Positions 9,416 through 18,870 are shown, numbered from the stretch's first letter. The stretch is 64,000 nucleotides of DNA from Acidaminobacter sp964416305 (GCA_964416305.1 CAYQDM010000013.1:47428-111427); one strand, 5' to 3'. The notes: generated from the sequence alone by a model not told the origin. Translations and numbers: made by a program.

Positions 9416-10333
9416 CTACCTTTTCAAATTCAGTAGTTCTTGCAGCATTTCGTCAGAGGTTGTAATCGTTCTAGAGTTTGCTTGATAAGAGCGGCTGGTT
9501 ATGATCATTTCAGTAAATTCATTAGCTAAGTCAACATTGGACATTTCGAGATAACCCTTCCGAATGATTCCAAAGCCATTCTGTCCTGAATTTCCAAAAG
9601 AAGCATTACCTGAATTTTGAGACTGTCCATAGGTATTGCCGCCTTGTTTTTCAAGACCGCCGGCATTTGCAAAACGAATAACCGGGACCTGTCCGAGTTC
9701 GCGGTTGACACCGTCAGAATATCTTACCATCACCTTTCCTGAGCCATCAATGGTAAAAGATACTAACGATCTGATCTCGCCTTCTATATTGATGCTGTCC
9801 GGAATGACGATTGGCTTAAGATCTTCAGCTTCGACCTCTTCCATATTGATATCAGCTCCAACTGCTAACGTCGCGCCGGAATCATCCAGCGTAACATTAC
9901 TGATCCCCATTAAACGAAAACCACTGCCCATGATTAAATTACCTGTGCTGTCTCGCAGGAATGAGCCATCTCGTGTAAATCTAAGCTCGTCCAGAGCTTG
10001 GATCGATTCAGATTCACACACTGCAAAAAAACCATTGCCTTCCAGCGCAAAATCAAGCTCTCTGCCAGTCGGCTGCAGTGATCCGTTTGTCATATTAGTG
10101 GAAATTTTTCCGACACTGACACCAAGACCGATCTGCTGTGGATTAATGCCGCCAAGGCCACCCTGAATCGGAGATTGACCGCTGTTGATCATCTCGCTGA
10201 GCAAGTCTTGGAATTGAGCAGTCCCTGATTTAAATGCAGTTGTACCTACATTGGCTATGTTATTCCCTATAACGTCCATTTTCGTTTGATAACTTCTCAT
10301 ACCACTGACACCGGAATACATGGATCTTAACAT
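9416..10333 (-). CDS. flgE: Flagellar hook protein FlgE (short form)
   Basis: This protein of the hook/rod family most likely forms the hook. It has 305 residues, short for FlgE but common in Firmicutes. The N-terminal rod signature DVIGNNIANVGTTAFKSG lies near residues 21-38 and the C-terminal motif EFTEMIITSRSYQANSRTI near the end, both needed for assembly. AGGAGG lies eight bases before the ATG. Its place after flgD and the TIGR02530 gene argues for FlgE; FlgG, its close relative, cannot be fully excluded from the sequence alone. Confidence 0.88.
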   Translation of the reverse strand: MLRSMYSGVSGMRSYQTKMDVIGNNIANVGTTAFKSGTAQFQDLLSEMINSGQSPIQGGLGGINPQQIGLGVSVGKISTNMTNGSLQPTGRELDFALEGNGFFAVCESESIQALDELRFTRDGSFLRDSTGNLIMGSGFRLMGISNVTLDDSGATLAVGADINMEEVEAEDLKPIVIPDSINIEGEIRSLVSFTIDGSGKVMVRYSDGVNRELGQVPVIRFANAGGLEKQGGNTYGQSQNSGNASFGNSGQNGFGIIRKGYLEMSNVDLANEFTEMIITSRSYQANSRTITTSDEMLQELLNLKR

Positions 10334-10357
10334 TTACATAACCTCCTGGTTTAGTAT

Positions 10358-10407
10358 GGCTGCTTCCGTCGATCGGCAGCCTGGGCTTCCTCAATGAGGT
10401 CCGGCCC
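10358..10407 (-). other. Two intercistronic hairpins between the TIGR02530 gene and flgE
   Basis: Two adjacent inverted repeats fill most of the 85-base gap: GGCTGC/GCAGCC at 10358-10381, and a stem with GGGC/GCCC ends and a CCTCA/GAGG core at 10383-10407. Neither is followed by a T-run in the minus direction, so they are not ordinary terminators. They may stabilise or process the flgE message; this is inference only. Confidence 0.4.
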
Positions 10408-10418
10408 TTGATTTAGGT

Positions 10419-10808
10419 TCACTTAATGGTTACCGCGCTGTCAATCTGTGTTAAAATATTAATCTCATCCTGGACGGGTATAGCTGTTATAATCGTTCTA
10501 TTCCCGACATTGGCTATGAATGCCGTTTCTTTAAAAAACATCACAGTATTTCTGCCGCCCTTCTTCTCAAGTTCATTCAATGCATATTTCATTTTATCAA
10601 CATCTTCCGGATTTAACTTGATATTGCGTTGCTCAAGCCTTTGTTGAGCGTGAGCTGAAAATTTTAGTTCACTGGTTTGGTTTAAAAGCTGCCTGTCAAG
10701 TAGAGCTTTAAACCCACCGTGTTCTTGAGCCGTCGCTTGTGTTTTAAGCCCTGAGGTCTGCGTCTTTTTCGTCTCTATAATAGGCGGCTGCTGCACTCGA
10801 ATCGCCAT
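10419..10808 (-). CDS. Flagellar operon protein, TIGR02530 type
   Basis: This 129-residue protein matches the small family called flagellar operon protein (TIGR02530), found between flgD and flgE in Firmicutes; its biochemical role is not established. The conserved C-terminal half includes FSAHAQQRLEQRNI, DVDKMKYALNELEKKG and TAFIANVGNRTIITAI. The N-terminal 50 residues are low in hydrophobicity and probably disordered, with no membrane segment or signal peptide. ATG 10808 was chosen over an in-frame codon at 10847 because AAGGGAG lies nine bases upstream. A role in hook assembly is inferred from its position. Confidence 0.85.
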   Translation of the reverse strand: MAIRVQQPPIIETKKTQTSGLKTQATAQEHGGFKALLDRQLLNQTSELKFSAHAQQRLEQRNIKLNPEDVDKMKYALNELEKKGGRNTVMFFKETAFIANVGNRTIITAIPVQDEINILTQIDSAVTIK

Positions 10809-10839
10809 TAAAAAACACTCCCTTCCCATGCAGCCTTGC

Positions 10840-11277
10840 TCACTCAATCACCTGAACCGGACTTCCAACGCTCAGCACTTTTGGATAAGCATAAGTCTCA
10901 CCATTCACGACATATTTGATTCCCTGCTGAGATATTTCAATCCGTTCAAGAATGCCTGAAACAACTCCTGTTTCCAAAGTTTCCAGATCAACCTGTTTTC
11001 CAATCATTGACATAGCATGATTCGTGGAATTCAAATTGTAAAGTGTGTTGAGTTGATCTGCCAAATTCTCGAGCTTTTCAATCATTGCGAATTGAGACAT
11101 CTGTGCGATATATTCGCTGTTGTCTCCACCTGACATTGGGTCTTGGTACTTCAATTGAGCAGATAAAATTTTAAAAAAATCGTTTTTACCAATAAAGCTG
11201 CTTTGATCTGTCAAACTTTGCTTCTGCTGTGTTGATGCTGCTGTATTGGCAAAAATGTTCGTATTCTGAATATCCAT
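10840..11277 (-). CDS. flgD: Flagellar hook capping protein FlgD
   Basis: FlgD is the scaffold cap that permits hook subunit assembly. The product has 145 residues, the short Firmicutes form lacking most of the C-terminal Ig-like region. The conserved segment KNDFFKILSAQLKYQDPMSGGDNSEYI... lies at about residues 32-60 and AQMSQFAMIEKL follows. ATG 11277 has AGGAGGTG eight bases upstream; a longer frame to 11340 is not supported. It lies between fliK and the TIGR02530 gene, the usual place, and the cap would be exported by the apparatus encoded downstream. Confidence 0.93.
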   Translation of the reverse strand: MDIQNTNIFANTAASTQQKQSLTDQSSFIGKNDFFKILSAQLKYQDPMSGGDNSEYIAQMSQFAMIEKLENLADQLNTLYNLNSTNHAMSMIGKQVDLETLETGVVSGILERIEISQQGIKYVVNGETYAYPKVLSVGSPVQVIE

Positions 11278-11296
11278 AAATTCACCTCCTGTACAG

Positions 11297-12577
11297 TTAC
11301 GCCCACAGATCAAGTTGATTTCGAATCCTAAGCTGCGCAATCACTTCGCCAGGTTCAGCTGTCATGTCGGTTTCTCTGTTTCGAAAAAATTTTTCTTGTG
11401 GGAATCGTTGATTTTTTTGGTGGAAAGCTTGTTCTTCCCGCCCGCTCTGACCGAATTCGAATCCACTGGTAATATTCAATTGTGTCTCAAAATTTCCTGA
11501 TGTGATTCTTTGCTCAGTTAGCGATGTCGTCAGATTTACCAATTGCTTCTGGAGGATCGTCCGGGCAGCCTCTGAATCGACTTTTACCAACCCGGAAATA
11601 ATCCCATCTTTTAACCTGATGTGAATCTCGATCTTTCCAAGGGTCTCAGGATGCAAGGTCATTTTCAGCACTCTGGTTTCACCCTCTTTGATGAGCTTCG
11701 CGTGTTCAGTAACCTGTTGTGGAATTTCAACTGGCCTTATTCTATCGGGCAACGCTTGTGCTTGATAAGTTTTTGGCGGTGCATCACCTATAAGCAATCC
11801 TTTTGATGACTCCTGATCTGATTTCAATTGGCTGCGATGCTTTGCTGCATCTTCTGGCACCTCACCTTCCATTAGAACGTTCGAATCAATACTATTCGAA
11901 TGGTCTAAGCGCCTGGTTTGTTTAAGCCCCTGAAGGTTCTCTCCAAAATTTGGCGGAATTATTGTTTCGCGCATTTCACTGTCAGAGAGCTCTGACAAAA
12001 ATAGATGACTCAGAGCGCTTTTAGAGGATGGGACGGCCACATTCTCAGATATAGAGTTCTTAGATATATTTCCAGTAGTTACTTTTGGGTCAAAATCCGC
12101 AGCCGGCTTATACGCCTTTGATGAAAGTTCAATTGATTCACTTCTAACAAAAGCGTTTAATCTGCCTCTTTCATTTTCCGCGATTAATTGTGTGTCAGAC
12201 TGTTTGGTCATTTCAATACCCTCATAGTTCTGAGCTTTGGCAGATGCCTTATTCCTCATCATCACCGTGTCAGCATTCATTTCAAGGGGCCTTCCCGGGG
12301 ACATGTCAAGCGGCTCTTTAATAACCTCACACTGCACTTCTTTTAAATTCTTCAGTATTGTCTCCGGATTAATACTTTCCCCTTGTGAGTTTATCTTCGA
12401 ACACTGGTTTTCATTTAAGATCTTCCTTTGATCCAAAACACCGAGCAAGCATTCAGAAAAGGACAGCGTCTCAGAAAAAGACACTTCATCATCTGATTTA
12501 CATGTATTTCTACAAGAACTTGCAGTTTTATGGTGTTGAACCGTACTGTTTATTTCTGTTGCTGATATTTGTAACAC
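11297..12577 (-). CDS. fliK: Flagellar hook-length control protein FliK
   Basis: FliK measures hook length and triggers FlhB to switch export specificity. The product is about 426 residues. The first 280 residues are polar and poorly conserved, as expected for the ruler part. The C-terminal Flg_hook domain is recognisable by VLKMTLHPETLGKIEIHIRL and the following glutamine-rich segment. The start is uncertain: GTG 12577 lies nine bases after AGGAGGTG, whereas a GTG at 12589 is part of that same ribosome binding site and is less likely. It lies between fliJ and flgD. Confidence 0.9.
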   Translation of the reverse strand: MLQISATEINSTVQHHKTASSCRNTCKSDDEVSFSETLSFSECLLGVLDQRKILNENQCSKINSQGESINPETILKNLKEVQCEVIKEPLDMSPGRPLEMNADTVMMRNKASAKAQNYEGIEMTKQSDTQLIAENERGRLNAFVRSESIELSSKAYKPAADFDPKVTTGNISKNSISENVAVPSSKSALSHLFLSELSDSEMRETIIPPNFGENLQGLKQTRRLDHSNSIDSNVLMEGEVPEDAAKHRSQLKSDQESSKGLLIGDAPPKTYQAQALPDRIRPVEIPQQVTEHAKLIKEGETRVLKMTLHPETLGKIEIHIRLKDGIISGLVKVDSEAARTILQKQLVNLTTSLTEQRITSGNFETQLNITSGFEFGQSGREEQAFHQKNQRFPQEKFFRNRETDMTAEPGEVIAQLRIRNQLDLWA

Positions 12578-12627
12578 CTTTATTTTCACCTCCTCTTCTC
12601 CAGAATTCTATAATCTTCACCACCTCC

Positions 12628-13065
12628 TTAACGTCTTCTATGATAAAGGTTCACTGCAATTTCATCCAATGTACTTTGTGTCAGACGATCCTGATGGTCA
12701 GAAAAAGACTTCTGCTCATTCTCCCTATGACGCTCCAGCATTCTTACTTCCAATTGACCTTCAATCCAGCGTTGCTTTGCTGCAGCCAAGTCCTTAGCAG
12801 CCTTCTCTTCTCTGCAAAGGACCTCGTTCAAGCTGCTTCTTAAAAAATCGCGGTATGCATAGGTTAATTGAATATCAGCAGGTTTCAAATAATTCTCTTG
12901 AGACCCTAATTTTAAGCTGTTCTGATATCGCTGTTTGTGATTTTCACTTTCAATGCGAGTATTCTCATAAACGTCAGTCAATTCAGCAAGTTCTTTTTTT
13001 AATTGGGTTGCTCTGAAGTTTTTATGTTCTAATACTTTAGCCAAGCTGTATGATGGCTTCTTCAA
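12628..13065 (-). CDS. fliJ: Flagellar export protein FliJ
   Basis: FliJ is a small coiled-coil protein that links the FliI ATPase to FlhA, like the gamma subunit of F-type ATPases. The product is about 145 residues, nearly all predicted helical and rich in charged residues and glutamine, beginning with YSLAKVLEHKNFRATQLKKEL. A TTG start at 13065 lies six bases after AGAGGGTG; a GTG at 13074 is the alternative. In-frame codons up to 13146 would run deep into fliI and are unlikely. Identity rests on coiled-coil character, length and position after fliI. Confidence 0.85.
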   Translation of the reverse strand: MKKPSYSLAKVLEHKNFRATQLKKELAELTDVYENTRIESENHKQRYQNSLKLGSQENYLKPADIQLTYAYRDFLRSSLNEVLCREEKAAKDLAAAKQRWIEGQLEVRMLERHRENEQKSFSDHQDRLTQSTLDEIAVNLYHRRR

Positions 13066-13078
13066 AGGTAACACCCTC

Positions 13079-14395
13079 TTAATCGAAATTTTGAAGTAAT
13101 TGATCAATTTTTTCCCAAGTAGATTGACAATGACTAAACTCATCAATCCTCTGTTTTAAAAATTGATCCAACTTAGGCTTTGTCTCAATCGCACGATCAA
13201 CGGCCTGACTTGAACCAGGCTTGTAGGCACCTATCTGAATCAGATCTTCCGCCTCTTTATAAATGCCCATCATATGTCTCAATTTAGAAATCTGTTCCTT
13301 TTGATCATGTGAAACCAAGTCATTCATCAATCGGCTAATACTTTGAGTCACATCAATAGCAGGATAATGATTTTTTGCCGCAAGTTCCCGGCTCAATACA
13401 ATATGACCATCAAGTATGCCTCGAACCGCATCAGTAATTGGCTCGTTCATATCATCTCCCTCTACAAGAACTGTATAGAAAGCAGTGATGCTGCCTCGGT
13501 TTGAAGTGCCACTTCGCTCAAGGAGCTTTGGCAGTAACGCAAACACAGAAGGTGTATACCCTTTTGTTGCTGGTGCCTCCCCAGCTGCCAAGGCAACTTC
13601 CCTTTGAGCCATTGCAAACCGCGTTACAGAATCCATCATCAGGAGGACATGCTTGCCTTGATCCCTAAAATATTCTGCTATAGCTGTTGCAAGAAATGCC
13701 CCTTTCAATCTGACCAACGGTGGCTGTTCTGACGTCGCACAGATGATCACCGATTTCTTAAGACCCTCTTCTCCTAAATCCTTTTCCAAGAAAGCTTTTA
13801 CTTCACGACCACGTTCTCCAATAAGAGCAATTACGTTGATGTCAGCATCACTGTAACGGCTGATCATGCCAAGAAGAGTGCTTTTTCCAACGCCGCTTCC
13901 AGCGAAAACGCCTAATCTTTGACCATGACCGCAAGTTAAAAATGCATCTATTGCTTTAATACCTGTATGCATGATTTGTGAAATAGCTTTTCGCTGCAAT
14001 GGATTTGGCGGACTCCTATATAGTGGAATCTCAGTATGACAATGATTTAGATTTTGATTCAACAGCATTGGCTTTCCCAACCCATCCAAAACCATACCCA
14101 ACATACTTTCTCCAACATTTATAGTCATCGCCTTTCCAGTTGGTATGACAGGGCATCCTGTCATTATGCCATCCAACTCTCCCAAGGGCATCAAAATAAC
14201 ACTGTCACCCCTAAAACCAATAACTTCTGCCGAAATTGAATGTTGACTTGGTAAAATGATGTTGCAGATTTCGCCTACAAAAGACTTCATGCTTTTTACT
14301 TCAATAGTCAGGCCAATAACTTGGTCGACTTTTCCCGAATACTCAAATGGCTGAAATCTTTCCAAAACGTTTTGAAACCGCGAATAAGGTATCAT
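13079..14395 (-). CDS. fliI: Flagellum-specific ATPase FliI
   Basis: FliI is the export ATPase that energises substrate delivery, related to F1-beta. The 438-residue product has the Walker A motif GVFAGSGVGKSTLLG near residue 165, then ALIGERGREVKAF and LLMMDSVTRFAMAQREV, which carry the Walker B and arginine-finger regions typical of the FliI/YscN family. Length is normal. Its start overlaps the end of fliH by four bases. FliH, FliI and FliJ are encoded consecutively, matching their soluble complex at the base of the export gate. Confidence 0.97.
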   Translation of the reverse strand: MIPYSRFQNVLERFQPFEYSGKVDQVIGLTIEVKSMKSFVGEICNIILPSQHSISAEVIGFRGDSVILMPLGELDGIMTGCPVIPTGKAMTINVGESMLGMVLDGLGKPMLLNQNLNHCHTEIPLYRSPPNPLQRKAISQIMHTGIKAIDAFLTCGHGQRLGVFAGSGVGKSTLLGMISRYSDADINVIALIGERGREVKAFLEKDLGEEGLKKSVIICATSEQPPLVRLKGAFLATAIAEYFRDQGKHVLLMMDSVTRFAMAQREVALAAGEAPATKGYTPSVFALLPKLLERSGTSNRGSITAFYTVLVEGDDMNEPITDAVRGILDGHIVLSRELAAKNHYPAIDVTQSISRLMNDLVSHDQKEQISKLRHMMGIYKEAEDLIQIGAYKPGSSQAVDRAIETKPKLDQFLKQRIDEFSHCQSTWEKIDQLLQNFD

Positions 14396-15099
14396 ATCTG
14401 TATAGCCTCTTGACTTGCTCTATGTAATGATAAGATTTCCGCCATCAGTTTTTCAATCTGCCTGCCTGGATGAAAAGCGATGATCTTGGCTTCGGTCTCG
14501 CAATGAATAGCATTTTTATCAATTTCATTGTTTTCCACAAACACCAATTTGCTTTCCGGGCAAAGATCCTGAAAGTTTCTTATGGTTGCATCCATTATCT
14601 CATAATCTTCCGGATGGAAATTACATACAATCCTATTGGATTGTGACAGTTCCTTCAACATTTGCCTAAGAGGCACTTTTAGATTTTCGGCTGACATATG
14701 AGACTGAACGAAGGTAGAAGCGACTTGAAAAGCCAACTGTATCAAATGCTCTTCATGGGTTTTCTCCAATAAAGTCAATAAGCTGTGGGTTGACTTCAAA
14801 AGCTCAACGGATTGGGTGGAAATCTCAGTAAGCTTCTGTTCCAAGCTTGCTGCAGCCTGGTTTAAACCTTCATTATAGCCTTCTTCAAAACCGCTCTGCC
14901 TTGCCTGGAATCTTATGCTTTGAGCTTCTGCACGCGCTTGGTCCAAGACAGCTTTTTCATATAGCTCCAGTTCTTCTAAAAAAGAGTCCGTAAGAAGTTC
15001 AGAATCCCTTAATTCTTTGTGTGGCATTTTGATAGAAATTTGATCTGAATGCTTCAGAACGGGCTGCTTGATGACATTATAAGATGATGGCATCCTCAT
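14392..15099 (-). CDS. fliH: Flagellar assembly protein FliH
   Basis: FliH binds and restrains FliI and tethers it to the C-ring. The product has up to 235 residues, with a long acidic and glutamine-rich helical N-terminal half (LEELELYEKAVLDQARAEAQ) and a C-terminal FliH/NolV-like domain with FHPEDYEIM. The repeated small-residue heptads seen in many FliH proteins are only weakly visible. Two start codons two codons apart (15099 and 15093) are both usable after AGGAAGGGCGG. The start lies inside the end of fliG, implying coupling. Position between fliG and fliI supports the assignment. Confidence 0.9.
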   Translation of the reverse strand: MRMPSSYNVIKQPVLKHSDQISIKMPHKELRDSELLTDSFLEELELYEKAVLDQARAEAQSIRFQARQSGFEEGYNEGLNQAAASLEQKLTEISTQSVELLKSTHSLLTLLEKTHEEHLIQLAFQVASTFVQSHMSAENLKVPLRQMLKELSQSNRIVCNFHPEDYEIMDATIRNFQDLCPESKLVFVENNEIDKNAIHCETEAKIIAFHPGRQIEKLMAEILSLHRASQEAIQI

Positions 15100-16096
15100 C
15101 CGCCCTTCCTAAAATAATTTCCCCACTTTCTTCCAGTCGTCTGATGTGACCAACAATCTTTTTCTGAGCATCTTCAACCATTGAAAGCCGAACCGGACCT
15201 AAAAATTCAATGTCGTCTTTGAGTGTCTCAGCAGCGCGTTTCGATACATTGTTGAAGATAATTGATGCCACTTCCGTTGAGGCACCTTTCATTGCCAATG
15301 TCAAATCTTCGTTGTTAACTTCTCTCAACACCCTTTGTATCGCACTGCGATCCAAACTAACGATATCCTCAAAGACAAAAAGATTTGCACGAATTTGCTC
15401 AACTAATTCAGGGTGATCAACACCGAGTTCATCTAAAATTCGCTTTTCAGTACCTCTGTCGGCGGCATTTAGAATGTCCACAAGGGATTTCACCCCACCT
15501 ACAGATTCCATTTCATTATCCACCACATTTGAAAGTTTGCTTTCTAAGACTTCTTCAATTTTTTTGACAACTGCTGGTGAGGTACTGTGAATTGAGGCGA
15601 TACGATGTGCTACTTCCGTCTGAAGTTCATCCGGCAATTCGGAAAGAACTTGCGCGGACTTGTCTGGTTGTAAATAACAAAGAACAAGCGCTATAGTTTG
15701 AGGTTGTTCGTGTACAAGCAGTGTAGATAAGTGATGGGAATCTGCTTTTCGCGCGATTGAGAACGGCTTTTCATTATGTGCCATTTGGCTTAATGTTTCG
15801 ATAATGCCTTGAGCACGTTGAGCTCCCAGTGCCTTGTTCAGAAGATTTTTCGCATAATCGAGTCCGCCATCCATATTAAACCTGCGTTTGGAAACAAGTT
15901 CCATGAATTCTTTTGTAACCTTATCACTTACACTCGGCTCAATCTGCTTGAGATTGGCAATTTCATATGTAATTCGCTGAATTGTATTTTCTGGCAAATG
16001 GCGCAAAACTGATGCTGAAGCCTCAGGGCCGAGGCTCATTAAAAGGATCGCGGCTTTCTTTATACCGTCATTCTGCTCTTTCAATATCTTGCTCAA
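15077..16096 (-). CDS. fliG: Flagellar motor switch protein FliG
   Basis: FliG forms the upper switch ring, takes torque from MotA and couples to FliF. The product is about 339 residues with the three classical domains: the N-terminal FliF-binding part (GIKKAAILLMSLGPEASASVL), the middle EHPQ-like region seen as VHEQPQTIALVL, and the C-terminal charged helix domain near DDIEFLGPVRLSMVEDAQKKIV. A TTG start at 16096 lies six bases after AGAGGTG; a GTG at 16105 is part of that site. FliG follows fliF by 15-25 bases in the expected order. Confidence 0.95.
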   Translation of the reverse strand: MSKILKEQNDGIKKAAILLMSLGPEASASVLRHLPENTIQRITYEIANLKQIEPSVSDKVTKEFMELVSKRRFNMDGGLDYAKNLLNKALGAQRAQGIIETLSQMAHNEKPFSIARKADSHHLSTLLVHEQPQTIALVLCYLQPDKSAQVLSELPDELQTEVAHRIASIHSTSPAVVKKIEEVLESKLSNVVDNEMESVGGVKSLVDILNAADRGTEKRILDELGVDHPELVEQIRANLFVFEDIVSLDRSAIQRVLREVNNEDLTLAMKGASTEVASIIFNNVSKRAAETLKDDIEFLGPVRLSMVEDAQKKIVGHIRRLEESGEIILGRADEDAIIL

Positions 16097-16120
16097 AAGC
16101 CTCACCTCTTATAAATTTGC

Positions 16121-17728
16121 TTAAGATTCTCTAACCCAGTTTTTCAAAAGCTCTGCAATTTCCTGCGGACGCTCTGATGCAAATTCTTGAAGAGAATTCC
16201 CTGGTTTTTCAATGGCTCCAAAAAGATCATTCAAAGTTGGTGAAGCTGGTATCCCTTCCTCATCTGTCACATTAATAGTTCGGTATCCTTTTGGAGCAGA
16301 TGCCAAAGCACCAGTTTTTGAGTAAGTAGCCTCTGCCGTGATTCCTGCTACATCTCTCCTGCCTCTCAGCAAGACCGCAATCAGTATCGAACCGAAAACC
16401 AAAGCCGCTATACTTTTAAAAATGGTAATCAGAAGCTCTTTATCCATTCCCAGCAATTTACCTTCAGCTTCTTGAATCCGCTTTGCTTCCTCTAAATCCG
16501 CCACTAAGGATTCCTCATAACTTCTATCAAATACCAATCCTTCAATATTGATCTTGTCACCACGGTCACGATCAATTCCCGCAGCAGCCTCAACCATGCT
16601 CTGGATGCGGTTTTTCATATCATCACTCATTACCCCGTCATATACTACAGAAACGTTCAACCTGCTAATCACACCGACTGCTTTAACTGAAGAAATCTCG
16701 GTACGGTCGATCTCATACTCAGAATAGGCGTCAAAGGTTTGAAGGACCCCATTTTCATCTTGTAAAACTAAGTTCTGGGTATTGTTGTCTATCGGTCCAG
16801 CCGAGAGCGCTGCTTGAATTCCTTCTCCGCTGTAACTTTCCTGACGGCTTTTCACAACAGGTGTTTCCCCATAGATAACCTTATAAATTTCCTCATTGTC
16901 AAAATTGACTTCAGCAAAAACTGAGACGACCACCTTATCCCGTCCTAATGCTTTTTCAAGCATATCATTCACATTCGCTGCGATTTTCGATTCAATACCA
17001 TTGCGCAGGTCCAACTGAGAGGCTGTTGTGTTTTGGGTTTCAGTTGCAGTTTTTACCTGGAAAGCAGCACTTAATAAATTTGCTTTAGTATCCAGAACTG
17101 TGACATTTTCCTTTGGAAGATTTTTAACCGCGCCACTTACTAATGATAAAATGCCTCCTACCTGATCTTGTGTTAAGCTTCTACCTGGTTCAAACTCAAT
17201 TACCACAGTGGCTGTTGATTTTTGTATTTCTTTTTCAAAAAGAGAACTTTCTGACATATTTAAATGTACCCGTGCGAAACGGACCTCTTCAAGGGCTCGG
17301 ATTGTTCGTTCCAGTTCACCTTGAATTGCGCGTTGATACATGATTTTTCGATCTTGATCCGTCACCATAAGCCCTTGGTTGTCAAATAGCTCAAAGCCGG
17401 TTGTGGTATCAGGCAAGTTACCATTTATGGCCAGTTTTAACCTGAGATCGTTGACGACCTTTTCATCCACCAGAATAGTCGTTCCACCATCTTCTAACTT
17501 ATACCGGACGTCGCCTGTACCTTCAATTTCCTCTACGATTGCGGCTGCGTGAGCTAACTCCAACCGGCTGAATAAAACCACATAATTGACTCTTCCAAGT
17601 ACCAGATAATATAATGCAAAAAACAAAACAAAAGAAAACACTGCGGCTATCAGCATTTTCTTCACTCCATTGCTTAAATTGTTGTATTTTTCTTTAATTG
17701 TCGCAATCTGGTTATTGAGAGCCGCCAT
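16121..17728 (-). CDS. fliF: Flagellar MS-ring protein FliF
   Basis: FliF builds the membrane-embedded MS ring on which the rest of the motor assembles. The 535-residue product has two membrane segments, near residues 24-44 and 435-456, flanking a large periplasmic part with ring-building motifs such as EVRFARVHLNMSESSLFEKE. The short C-terminal cytoplasmic tail, rich in acidic residues and ending FASERPQEIAELLKNWVRES, is the FliG-binding segment. AAAGGAG precedes the ATG by eight bases. Length and layout are typical. Confidence 0.97.
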   Translation of the reverse strand: MAALNNQIATIKEKYNNLSNGVKKMLIAAVFSFVLFFALYYLVLGRVNYVVLFSRLELAHAAAIVEEIEGTGDVRYKLEDGGTTILVDEKVVNDLRLKLAINGNLPDTTTGFELFDNQGLMVTDQDRKIMYQRAIQGELERTIRALEEVRFARVHLNMSESSLFEKEIQKSTATVVIEFEPGRSLTQDQVGGILSLVSGAVKNLPKENVTVLDTKANLLSAAFQVKTATETQNTTASQLDLRNGIESKIAANVNDMLEKALGRDKVVVSVFAEVNFDNEEIYKVIYGETPVVKSRQESYSGEGIQAALSAGPIDNNTQNLVLQDENGVLQTFDAYSEYEIDRTEISSVKAVGVISRLNVSVVYDGVMSDDMKNRIQSMVEAAAGIDRDRGDKINIEGLVFDRSYEESLVADLEEAKRIQEAEGKLLGMDKELLITIFKSIAALVFGSILIAVLLRGRRDVAGITAEATYSKTGALASAPKGYRTINVTDEEGIPASPTLNDLFGAIEKPGNSLQEFASERPQEIAELLKNWVRES

Positions 17729-17741
17729 AAGTTATTCTCCT

Positions 17742-18032
17742 TTAAAGTTGCATGTTCATCATCTCTTTATAAGCTTCCATCACTTTATTGCGAACCTGCA
17801 TGGTTAATTCCAGCATGAGTCTAGCCTCTTCAGTCGCGATCAGTACCTCGTGAAGCTCCACTTTTCCACCTGTCATCATTTCTTGAGTGAGTGCATCTGC
17901 TTTGATTTGAGATTGTTCGACCTTTTGCAATTGAGATTTAAGCATGGCACTGAAGCTTTCTGTTCCAGCCTCTGGCTTTGTCGCTTGGTTTGACAGCGGA
18001 GTCAATAATGGAAGTCCGGGATTGATTTTCAT
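17742..18032 (-). CDS. fliE: Flagellar hook-basal body protein FliE
   Basis: FliE is the adaptor between the MS ring and the rod. The product has 96 residues, with a variable N-terminus and the conserved C-terminal half containing DALTQEMMTGGKVELHEVLIA and the ending TMQVRNKVMEAYKEMMNMQL, both diagnostic. AAAGGAG lies eight bases before the ATG. It sits in the expected place between flgC and fliF with short gaps on both sides, as part of the first block of the early operon. Confidence 0.96.
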   Translation of the reverse strand: MKINPGLPLLTPLSNQATKPEAGTESFSAMLKSQLQKVEQSQIKADALTQEMMTGGKVELHEVLIATEEARLMLELTMQVRNKVMEAYKEMMNMQL

Positions 18033-18049
18033 TTGTCGCTCTCCTTTAT

Positions 18050-18478
18050 TTATTTTCCAATTTCCAGCGTTTTCAGAAGCATGCCTTTGGTTGCATTGAG
18101 AGCTGTCACATTGGCTTCATAAGCGCGTCTCGAAATCATCATATCAATCATTTCCGTCAGCAGATTTACATTGGGCATCCTAACATTTCCATTTTCATCC
18201 GCATCCGGATGCCCAGGATTATAAACCAATGGCGTTTCCTCCGATGAATCTCTCACCGCGACGGCTTTAACGCCAGCACTTTGAATCTGAGGCCCTCCAT
18301 TTTTTAAAATGGTTTTTTCCAAATGTTCCTGGAATACTGCAATTTTCCTTATATATGGCCCACCATTTTCAGTCCGGGTGGTTTCAGCATTCGCAATATT
18401 GGCGGAGATGGTATCCATCCTTAGCCTTTCAGCTGTCAATCCGCTTGTGTGAATGTTCATAGCGCTAAACATGCCCAT
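18050..18478 (-). CDS. flgC: Flagellar basal-body rod protein FlgC
   Basis: FlgC is a proximal rod subunit. The product has 142 residues with the rod-protein signature near the N-terminus (MDTISANIANAETTRTENGG) and the C-terminal helix NLLTEMIDMMISRRAYEANVTALNATK, both typical. GGGAG lies nine bases before the ATG at 18478; a second ATG two codons later is possible. It starts three bases after flgB ends. FlgB and FlgC co-assemble, and their adjacency at the head of the operon is the standard arrangement. Confidence 0.96.
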   Translation of the reverse strand: MGMFSAMNIHTSGLTAERLRMDTISANIANAETTRTENGGPYIRKIAVFQEHLEKTILKNGGPQIQSAGVKAVAVRDSSEETPLVYNPGHPDADENGNVRMPNVNLLTEMIDMMISRRAYEANVTALNATKGMLLKTLEIGK

Positions 18479-18480
18479 GG

Positions 18481-18870
18481 CTAACGTCTCCCTTCATGGA
18501 TCACATAACTCGCCATTCGGTATTTTTGATTAATTTGTTGGATCAACGACTGGTAAAGTATCTGATTAGCAGCCAATTGACTCATTTCAAGATCTAAATC
18601 CACATTATTGCCGTCGTTGTTCATACTTCCGGAATAATCTTTTCGCACTTTGGGTTCAAGCGCAGAAATGTTTTTTTTCATTTTGTCCAGTTCGTTCGAA
18701 TCCTTATTTCCTTCAACGACTTTTTTCAATTCGACTTCGAAATTTACTTTATTTGCTTTAAATCCTTTTGTATTCAAATTGGAAAGATTTGAAGCGATTG
18801 CTTCCTGTCTTAGTTGAGTGCCTTCTATAGCTTTTTTCAGTAATAAATACGTCATATCATTCTGTATCAT
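18481..18870 (-). CDS. flgB: Flagellar basal-body rod protein FlgB
   Basis: FlgB is the proximal rod subunit and first gene of the early flagellar operon. The product has 129 residues with the rod signature EAIASNLSNLNTKGFKANKV and the C-terminal QLAANQILYQSLIQQINQKYRMA. ATG 18870 has GCAGGAG eight bases upstream; an in-frame GTG at 18912 is less well placed and would add 14 residues with no resemblance to FlgB. About 550 bases without a gene precede it, where the operon promoter must lie. Confidence 0.95.
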   Translation of the reverse strand: MIQNDMTYLLLKKAIEGTQLRQEAIASNLSNLNTKGFKANKVNFEVELKKVVEGNKDSNELDKMKKNISALEPKVRKDYSGSMNNDGNNVDLDLEMSQLAANQILYQSLIQQINQKYRMASYVIHEGRR